Source: Actinomycetes bacterium
GTDB lineage: Bacteria; Actinomycetota; Actinomycetes; Streptosporangiales; Streptosporangiaceae
DNA length: 5,794 nucleotides
Direction of reading: 5' to 3'
Assembly (NCBI GenBank): GCA_023425615.1
Contig: JAFACJ010000020.1
Span: 1 to 5,794, forward strand
Positions 1-4,738 of the stretch are shown here, piece by piece. Position 1 is the first letter of the stretch; each line of letters starts with the position of its first letter. Below the pieces are notes generated by a model that was not told the DNA's origin, ran no database searches, and was given only the letters and a program-made list of their open reading frames with translations. A program made the translations under genes and the position numbers.

Positions 1-631
1 CCCGGGGCAGGTTCTCGCGGCGCCCGGCCACGCTCTTGACCTCGGCCTCGCACAGGAGAAGCGCGCCTTTGAGCAGCGAGGCCGTCGAGACGATCTCCCG
101 GCCCACCACGCTCCTCTTGATCTCGTAGTCCAGGTCCACGCCGAGCGGGGTCGGCCTGGCGTAGCGGATCTCCAGGCTCTTCGTCTTGCCCGCGACCCCC
201 AGTTCGCAGTTGTGGTGCGCGGTGACCGCGTCGAAGAAGACGGCGAGGAAACCGCCGTGGACGAGGCCGGGCGGGCCCTCATAGGCGATCGAGAAGCGGA
301 CGGATCCGGCCGCGCGGTCGGGCTCCAGCTCACGGAAGCCGTACTCGGGGAACATCGGGTTGAACGCCCCGATGTCCGCCGAATGATCAAGGTAGGGGCG
401 CAGCGTCGGATCATCGGCGCGCTCCCCCACCCGGACGGCGGAGGTCACCCGCACGTCCGCGCGCAGTTCGGCGTCCACCCGGCGGACCTCGGCGGTGAGC
501 CGTTCCAGCAGGGGCGACGGCTCGTCCAGGGAGAGCGCCGTCTCGACCAGGGAGCGCACGGCGTCCGCGAACTCCCCGGCCTGGGGCAGCGGCTCCTCGC
601 CGAACCTCCAGGGCGGCGTCCCCGCGCTCAC
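1..631 (-). CDS. Hotdog-fold acyl-CoA thioesterase, PaaI/4HBT type (3' end cut by window edge)
   Basis: The 210 visible codons have no stop and run off the left edge. An N-terminal stretch of about 95 residues is followed by a hotdog domain with the signature H125-G-G then D134 (LVHGGFLAVFFD), the segment that in PaaI/4HBT thioesterases carries the helix dipole and catalytic acid. The family hydrolyses acyl-CoA to free acid plus CoA in the cytoplasm. The start is a GTG overlapping the ligase stop by four bases (GTGA). It is chosen because an excellent Shine-Dalgarno, AAGGAGG at 645-639, lies seven bases upstream inside the ligase gene. The hotdog domain is nearly complete at the edge, so probably only a short tail is missing. 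Its place as fourth gene of the leftward operon, coupled to the ligase, suggests it acts on products of the same pathway. The substrate is unknown. A non-catalytic hotdog protein is the alternative. Confidence 0.86.
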   Translation of the reverse strand, partial: MSAGTPPWRFGEEPLPQAGEFADAVRSLVETALSLDEPSPLLERLTAEVRRVDAELRADVRVTSAVRVGERADDPTLRPYLDHSADIGAFNPMFPEYGFRELEPDRAAGSVRFSIAYEGPPGLVHGGFLAVFFDAVTAHHNCELGVAGKTKSLEIRYARPTPLGVDLDYEIKRSVVGREIVSTASLLKGALLLCEAEVKSVAGRRENLPR

Positions 632-2115
632 CTCGCCCCCTCCTTCAGCAGCGCCTTCGCCGCGGGCAGATCGACCTTGCCCGACGTCGTCCGAGGCAGT
701 TCCCGCACGATGTGGATCTCCTTCGGCACCTCGTATCCGGCCAGCGACCGCGAGGCCGCCTCCCGGAGGGCGGCCGTGTCGGCGACCGCGCCGTGACGCA
801 ACTCGACCAGCGCCACCGGCACCTCGCCCAGCCGGTCGTCCGGTACGCCCAGGACCACCGCCCCGCGTACGTCCGGGTGCGACTCCAGCACGGACCTGAC
901 GTGGTCGGGCAGCACCTTGAAGCCGCCACGGATGATGGCCTGGTCGGCGCGGCCGAGGATGTAGAGGAAGCCGTCGGCGTCGATGCGCGCGAGATCGTTC
1001 GTGCGCATCCAGCCGGCGTCCGGGCCGAGCTGGGCCGGCCTGACCTCCAGCAGGCCCGGCCGGTCGGCTTCGAGCACCCGGTGCGTGCGCTCGTCCACGA
1101 CGCGGATCGCGCAGCCGGGCTGGACCCGGCCGACGCTGCCCCGTTTCTCGTGCCAGTGCTTCTCGTGGTCGCGCAGCGTCCACCCCGCCACGCCTCCGGC
1201 GAACTCGGTCGCGGCGTAGGACGTCAGGACGGGCACGCCGAACCGGGCGGTGAAGGCGTCGGCGTCCTCCGGCGACAGGGGCGCCGTTCCCGACGTGACG
1301 GCGCGGAGGCTGGAGAGGTCGGCGGTGTCGGGCGCCGATTCCAGGACCATCCGCAGCGCAGCCGGGACCAGGCTCGCCGTCTTCGGACGGTACTCGCGGA
1401 CCGCCCGGAGCCAGGGCTCCACCTCGAACCGTTCGAAGAAGACGAAGGGACGCGCGTCGAGCACGCATTGGAGCACGCGGAAGACGCCGCCCAGATGGGC
1501 CAGCGGCGAGTTCACCAGCGCGACCCCGCTCGGCCTGCGCGAAGGCTCCCGCTTCTTCGTCTCGTAGTGCTTGGCCACGGCCATGCTCGCGTCCAGCGCG
1601 TCGTAGGTCAGGTCGACCCGCTTCGGCGGTCCGGTGGTTCCGCTGGTCAGCATGCGGACGGCGACGCCGGGGTGGCTCGGTCCCTCCGCCGGCTCCGCGG
1701 GCCGGTACCTCACCCCGGCGTCAGCGTCGAGATCGTCGAAGCCGACCAGCGCGGTGCCGTCGGCGGCGTCCGCCAGCGGATCGAGGTCGGCGGTCTCCCC
1801 CAGCACGAGCCGCAGGCCCAGCCGGGCGACGTCGGAACGCACGCTCTCGCGGCCGCGGGCGGGGTTGATGACCACGAAGCACCCGCCGCGCCGCAGGACG
1901 GCGAGCAGGATCGCCACGTGGAGCGGCCTGTTGCGCACCAGGACGCCGACGACGTCCGGGCCGCCGCCGTGGGCGTCGATGGCCTCGTCCACACGTGCCA
2001 TGGCCGACGCCAGCTCACCCCAGGTACGCCACCGGCCGCCGAACTCCAGCGCCCGCGCCGCGGGATCCTCGGCGACGACGTCGGCGACCCTGCGGGACAG
2101 GCGGTGCGGCGCCAT
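628..2115 (-). CDS. AMP-forming acyl-CoA synthetase (ANL superfamily)
   Basis: This 495-residue protein belongs to the acyl-CoA synthetase/adenylate-forming superfamily, which activates a carboxylic acid with ATP and transfers it to CoA. The core motifs are present in order: the phosphate-binding loop TSGTTGPPK (157-165), the A5 motif YAATE (300-304), RTNDLA with the ribose-binding-motif Asp at 374, the hinge region GRADQ (388-392) followed by GGFKV, and the C-terminal RTTSGK with catalytic Lys480. The length is normal, and both large and small domains are intact. The ATG shares one base with the upstream crotonase stop (TGATG), and GAGGA lies seven bases before it. A longer in-frame reading to about 2616 is antisense to nothing and merely overlaps the crotonase, so it was not used. 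The acyl substrate cannot be inferred. The usual TGD triplet reads TND here, but the aspartate is kept. It is the third gene of the operon, after two crotonases. Confidence 0.93.
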   Translation of the reverse strand: MAPHRLSRRVADVVAEDPAARALEFGGRWRTWGELASAMARVDEAIDAHGGGPDVVGVLVRNRPLHVAILLAVLRRGGCFVVINPARGRESVRSDVARLGLRLVLGETADLDPLADAADGTALVGFDDLDADAGVRYRPAEPAEGPSHPGVAVRMLTSGTTGPPKRVDLTYDALDASMAVAKHYETKKREPSRRPSGVALVNSPLAHLGGVFRVLQCVLDARPFVFFERFEVEPWLRAVREYRPKTASLVPAALRMVLESAPDTADLSSLRAVTSGTAPLSPEDADAFTARFGVPVLTSYAATEFAGGVAGWTLRDHEKHWHEKRGSVGRVQPGCAIRVVDERTHRVLEADRPGLLEVRPAQLGPDAGWMRTNDLARIDADGFLYILGRADQAIIRGGFKVLPDHVRSVLESHPDVRGAVVLGVPDDRLGEVPVALVELRHGAVADTAALREAASRSLAGYEVPKEIHIVRELPRTTSGKVDLPAAKALLKEGAR

Positions 2116-2903
2116 CAGCGGATCCTCGGATTCTCGACGCGCGGCACCTGGCCGCCGATCTCCGCCTGTCCGAGGGGGTTGCCGAGCCTGGTGTAGATCA
2201 GGCCCTGGTCCAGTGACGCGCGGTAGGGCCGGTCGAGTGACTCCCAGATGGCGCGCACAGTGCCCTGCGTCGCCGCGGAGGGCGCCGTCGCGATGGTGCT
2301 CGCCAGCTCGAAGGCCCTGCTCCACAGCTCCTCGCGCGGTACCACCTCGGTGACCAGGCCCATCGCCAGCGCCGTCCGGGCCGAGACGCGCTCGTTGTTG
2401 CCCATCAGGCTCATGCGCAGGGTCTGCCCCAGGCCGATCTTGCGGATGAGGCCGACGGGTTCGAGCGCGGACACCAGGCCGGCGCTGACATGGGAGTCGA
2501 AGAACGTCGCGTCCTCCGAGCAGATCACGACGTCCGACTCGTTCACGAAGTAGAAGGCGCCGGCCGTGCACATGCCCTGCACCGCGCAGACGACCGGCTT
2601 CCACACCTTCTGCCACTTGGCGCTGAGCAGCTCACCGGGATCCTCGTGGTTCCACACGTCCTCCGGCTGGCCGTAGTCCTTCTTGATGTCGATCCCCGTG
2701 CTGAACGCGCGGTCGCCGCTCGCCCGCAGCACGACCGCGTTGATCTTCGGATCCTCGCGCACGCACCGCCACGCGTGGGCGACCTCCTGGCACATCGTCC
2801 GGTCGAAGGCGTTGAGGACCTCCGGACGGTTCAGCGTGAGGGTCGCCACCTTCGCGAGGTGATCGGTCTCGTAGATGATCGTCTCGTATGTCGTCACGGG
2901 CAT
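2115..2903 (-). CDS. Crotonase-fold enoyl-CoA hydratase/isomerase family protein lacking both hydratase glutamates
   Basis: This 262-residue crotonase-fold protein has a normal length for the family. The first oxyanion-hole motif is FSTGID (67-72), and the second segment is GMCTAGAFYF (110-119). The positions equivalent to rat enoyl-CoA hydratase Glu144 and Glu164 read Tyr118 and His138 by direct spacing, with the conserved Asp124 in register. Classical syn-hydration is therefore unlikely, and isomerisation, C-C cleavage or thioester hydrolysis are possible. The C-terminal part keeps the family pattern (MGNNERVSARTALAMGLV). The chosen ATG at 2903 has GGAAGGA four bases upstream. An alternative GTG at 2939, overlapping the previous stop as GTGA, would add 12 polar residues but has no Shine-Dalgarno. 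It is the second gene of the operon, 32 bases after the PaaG-like gene, and its stop overlaps the ligase start. The family is clear; the reaction is not. Confidence 0.92.
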   Translation of the reverse strand: MPVTTYETIIYETDHLAKVATLTLNRPEVLNAFDRTMCQEVAHAWRCVREDPKINAVVLRASGDRAFSTGIDIKKDYGQPEDVWNHEDPGELLSAKWQKVWKPVVCAVQGMCTAGAFYFVNESDVVICSEDATFFDSHVSAGLVSALEPVGLIRKIGLGQTLRMSLMGNNERVSARTALAMGLVTEVVPREELWSRAFELASTIATAPSAATQGTVRAIWESLDRPYRASLDQGLIYTRLGNPLGQAEIGGQVPRVENPRIR

Positions 2904-2907
2904 CTCA

Positions 2908-2914
2908 TCCTTCC
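2908..2914 (-). promoter_or_regulatory. Ribosome binding site that favours the ATG at 2903
   Basis: Read leftward the sequence is GGAAGGA, followed by TGAG and then ATG. The upstream GTG candidate at 2939 is preceded only by CAGCGGCC, which has no purine-rich stretch, so this site decides the start in favour of the shorter 262-residue product. The spacing of four bases is on the short side, so the call is moderate. Confidence 0.6.
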
Positions 2915-2935
2915 GCGTTGCCGGTCTCTCATCCG

Positions 2936-3742
2936 TCACCGGCCGCTGAACCCGGGATCCCGCCGGTCGGCGAACGCTCTGAGCCCTTCCTTGAAGTCGA
3001 GTGTGCGGCAGGCGAGTTCAAGGCGCATCGTCTCGTCCACCATGGCGTCCGCCAAGGTCTGGTTCGCCGCGCCGTGGAGGGCGGCCTTGGCCAGGCCCAG
3101 CGCCACCGTCGGCCCGTTCGCCAGCTCCCCCGCCAGGTCCAAGACCGCCGACGCGAGTTCGTCACGTTCGACGGCGCGGTGGATGAGGCCCATCTCCGCC
3201 GCGTCGGCCCCGGTGAGCTCGCGTCCGAGCAGCAGGATCTCCTTGGCCCGTGCCATGCCGATGAGGCGTGGCAGCAGCCAGGTGCTCCCGCTGTCGGGGG
3301 TGAAGCCGCGGCGGGTGAACGGCGCCCAGAAGACCGCCGAGCGGGTGGCGACGGTGAAGTCGGCGGCCAGGGCCATGCCCATGCCGAGGCCCGCCGCCCA
3401 TCCCTGCACCGCGCACACCACCGGCAGGTGCATGTCGTGCAGCAACTGGATGATCCGGTGCGCGCGCAGGGGCGTGCGCCGCAGGAGATGACCCGTGCGC
3501 GGACGTCCGTCCTGTTCGTTGGTCGTCACCCAGTCCATGCCGGCGCAGAAGTCCTCGCCCGCGCCCTCGATCACCAGCGCCCGGAGCGCGTCGTCGACGG
3601 TCGCCTCTTCGAGGACCTCGACGAGGGTCGTCACCATCTCCGCGCTCATGGCGTTCCTGCGCTCCGGACGATCGAGGACGATCCGCAGGACATCACCCTC
3701 ACGGCGCACCGCCACCGCACCGGCCCCGGCCAACCGCCTCAC
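2936..3742 (-). CDS. PaaG-like enoyl-CoA isomerase/hydratase (crotonase superfamily)
   Basis: This 268-residue crotonase-fold enzyme is the first gene of the leftward operon. Motifs seen are FCAGMD (65-70, first oxyanion hole), GWAAGLGMGM (114-123, second oxyanion hole), FTPDSGSTWLLPR (147-159) and a C-terminal FKEGLRAFADRRDPGFSG (250-267). The last two closely resemble what I recall of E. coli PaaG, the ring-epoxide/2,3-enoyl isomerase of phenylacetyl-CoA breakdown. The hydratase glutamates are replaced by Gly122 and Phe142, while Asp150 in PDSG matches the aspartate implicated in PaaG-type isomerases. An isomerase moving a double bond or rearranging a ring acyl-CoA is the best guess. No other paa genes are visible, so a true phenylacetate role is not supported. 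The GTG start at 3742 has only a weak AAGG close by and may be read from a nearly leaderless message. In-frame GTGs at codons 10 and 12 are alternatives. Confidence 0.92.
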   Translation of the reverse strand: MRRLAGAGAVAVRREGDVLRIVLDRPERRNAMSAEMVTTLVEVLEEATVDDALRALVIEGAGEDFCAGMDWVTTNEQDGRPRTGHLLRRTPLRAHRIIQLLHDMHLPVVCAVQGWAAGLGMGMALAADFTVATRSAVFWAPFTRRGFTPDSGSTWLLPRLIGMARAKEILLLGRELTGADAAEMGLIHRAVERDELASAVLDLAGELANGPTVALGLAKAALHGAANQTLADAMVDETMRLELACRTLDFKEGLRAFADRRDPGFSGR

Positions 3743-3746
3743 CGAC

Positions 3747-3759
3747 CTTAAAGTTTAAG
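3747..3759. repeat. Palindrome CTTAAA-G-TTTAAG, candidate operator half of the divergent region
   Basis: Two perfect 6-base arms flank a single central G, starting five bases upstream of the GTG start of the PaaG-like gene. Its right arm contains the minus-strand TAAACT that could be a -10 box. It is all A/T apart from the ends and centre, so chance in an AT-rich patch is a real alternative. The location at the divergent promoter supports an operator role by inference only. Confidence 0.5.
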
Positions 3760-3777
3760 ATTATTAATGTATATATC

Positions 3778-3786
3778 TTAGACTAA
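3778..3786. repeat. Short palindrome TTAG-A-CTAA, candidate second operator
   Basis: Four-base arms around a central A contain the plus-strand TAGACT that could be the -10 box of the rightward crotonase. The string CTTAGACT at 3777-3784 matches CTTAAAGT at 3747-3754 in six of eight bases, exactly 30 bases apart, close to three helical turns. The site is too short to be significant alone, and its interest comes from position and similarity to the larger palindrome. Confidence 0.35.
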
Positions 3787-3812
3787 CAGAGTAGGACACG
3801 CCCGCCACAGAC

Positions 3813-3817
3813 GGAGG
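3813..3817 (+). promoter_or_regulatory. Ribosome binding site of the rightward crotonase
   Basis: GGAGG followed by TAGCCCG and then ATG gives an ideal seven-base spacing. It fixes the start of the gene at 3825 and contrasts with the weak ribosome site of the divergent PaaG-like gene. Confidence 0.85.
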
Positions 3818-3824
3818 TAGCCCG

Positions 3825-4679
3825 ATGTCGGACACACGGATCCTGCGGGAGTACGGCGAGGAGCCCGGCATCGTCCGGCTGACCATCAACGATCCGCGGC
3901 GCAGGAACGCCTACGACCCCCCGATGCGCGAGCAGCTCGCCGCCTATCTCGACGAGGCCGCGCAGGACGACGACATCAAGGTCGTGCACCTCAGGGGCGC
4001 GGAAGGCGTGTTCTCCACCGGCGCCGACATGAACAACGCCTACGCCTGGTACGGGGACGGCAAGGGCGACGGCCGCAGGCCCAGCCAGCGGAGGCGGCTG
4101 ACCGTCGACCGGCGCTCCTTCGCCTTCTACCACGAGTTCATCGGCTTCCCGAAGGTGACCGTCGCGGAGGTCAGCGGTTTCGCGCTCGGCGGCGGCCTGG
4201 AACTCGCCCTCGCCGCGGACATCGCCGTGGTCGCGCGCGACGCCCGGCTCGGCATGCCCGCCACGCGCTTCCTGGGGCCGGCGCTGGGGTCGCTGCACCT
4301 GTTCTTCCACCGGCTGGGCCCGGTCCTCACCCGGCGCATGCTCCTCACGGGCGACCTCATCGAGGCGGCCGAACTGGAGCCGTTCGGCGTCTTCACCGAG
4401 TTCGCCGACGCCGAGTCCGTGCCGGCGCGTGCCGACTACTGGGCGCGCAAGGCCGCACGGATGCCGGCCGACGGGATCGTCATCGCCAAGGAGATGTTCC
4501 GCCTCGTGGAGCAGCTCCAGGCGTACCAGGGTGAGGAGACGCTGAGCTACATCACCCACGCGTTCGGCACGAACCTGCGCTTCGAGGAGGGTGAGTTCAA
4601 CTTCGTCAAGACACGGGCCAAGCACGGCACCAAGGAGGCGTTCCGCCTCCGTGACGAGCACTTCGACATCGAAGGATGA
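3825..4679 (+). CDS. Crotonase-fold enoyl-CoA hydratase/isomerase family protein (single catalytic Glu)
   Basis: This 284-residue protein is the only rightward gene. It carries FSTGAD (63-68) as the first oxyanion-hole motif and GFALGGGLEL (118-127) as the second. Glu126 matches rat hydratase Glu144, while the Glu164 position is Ala146 (MPATRF), with Asp132 in register. Retaining one of the two acid residues is seen across crotonase relatives with isomerase, dehydratase or cleavage activity, so plain enoyl-CoA hydration is not assured. A hydrophilic, Arg/Gly-rich loop at about 76-96 follows the first motif and makes the protein slightly longer than the usual 260 residues. The C-terminus (about 251-284) is rich in charged and aromatic residues and differs from both neighbouring paralogues. 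It starts at an ATG with a strong GGAGG, shares a control region with the divergent operon, and ends just before a hairpin terminator. The substrate is unknown. Confidence 0.93.
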   Translation: MSDTRILREYGEEPGIVRLTINDPRRRNAYDPPMREQLAAYLDEAAQDDDIKVVHLRGAEGVFSTGADMNNAYAWYGDGKGDGRRPSQRRRLTVDRRSFAFYHEFIGFPKVTVAEVSGFALGGGLELALAADIAVVARDARLGMPATRFLGPALGSLHLFFHRLGPVLTRRMLLTGDLIEAAELEPFGVFTEFADAESVPARADYWARKAARMPADGIVIAKEMFRLVEQLQAYQGEETLSYITHAFGTNLRFEEGEFNFVKTRAKHGTKEAFRLRDEHFDIEG

Positions 4680-4685
4680 CCCGCG

Positions 4686-4714
4686 CGGTCAGGAGGCGGG
4701 GTGCCTCCTGACCG
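4686..4714. terminator. Hairpin terminator between convergent genes
   Basis: A perfect 12-base-pair stem (CGGTCAGGAGGC paired with GCCTCCTGACCG) encloses a five-base loop, GGGGT. It starts seven bases after the crotonase stop and ends 24 bases before the stop of the convergent ligase, so it could stop transcription from both sides. There is no run of T on either flank, as is common for actinobacterial hairpin terminators. The rest of the 59-base gap shows nothing else. Confidence 0.85.
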
Positions 4715-4738
4715 TCACGGCCGACCCGGTCGCCGCCT

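Larger units (their letters stand above)
3743..3824. promoter_or_regulatory. Divergent promoter/operator region with AT-rich core
   Basis: This 82-base gap separates two divergently read crotonase genes. Positions 3748-3790 contain only 8 G/C of 43 bases, far below the surrounding GC-rich DNA. Short palindromes seen are CTTAAA-G-TTTAAG (3747-3759), TTAG-A-CTAA (3778-3786), and the arms TAAGAT (3756-3761) and ATCTTA (3775-3780). Possible -10 boxes of the TANNNT form are TAAACT on the minus strand (3757-3752) and TAGACT on the plus strand (3779-3784). Each lies within one of the palindromes, as expected if a repressor covers both promoters. No convincing -35 boxes are visible. The regulator family cannot be told from the sequence, and no regulator gene is in the window. 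Confidence 0.65.

Noticed and set aside
712..2196. Long plus-strand open frame of 494 codons opposite the acyl-CoA ligase
   Set aside because: It is rich in Arg, Gly, Ala, His and Val with no recognisable domain, lies opposite a gene with all ligase motifs, and is the usual antisense shadow of GC-rich codon use.
2116..2616. N-terminal extension of the ligase frame by 167 codons
   Set aside because: The extension overlaps the crotonase gene on the same strand, has low-complexity Arg/Gly composition, and the ATG at 2115 has the coupled TGATG overlap plus a GAGGA ribosome site.
2888..3751. Plus-strand open frame opposite the PaaG-like gene
   Set aside because: It has a shadow composition with no motif, and the minus strand encodes a full crotonase here.
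3783..4661. Minus-strand open frame of 292 codons opposite the rightward crotonase
   Set aside because: The Glu/Arg/Val/Gly-rich product shows no domain, while the plus strand has both oxyanion-hole motifs and a strong ribosome site.
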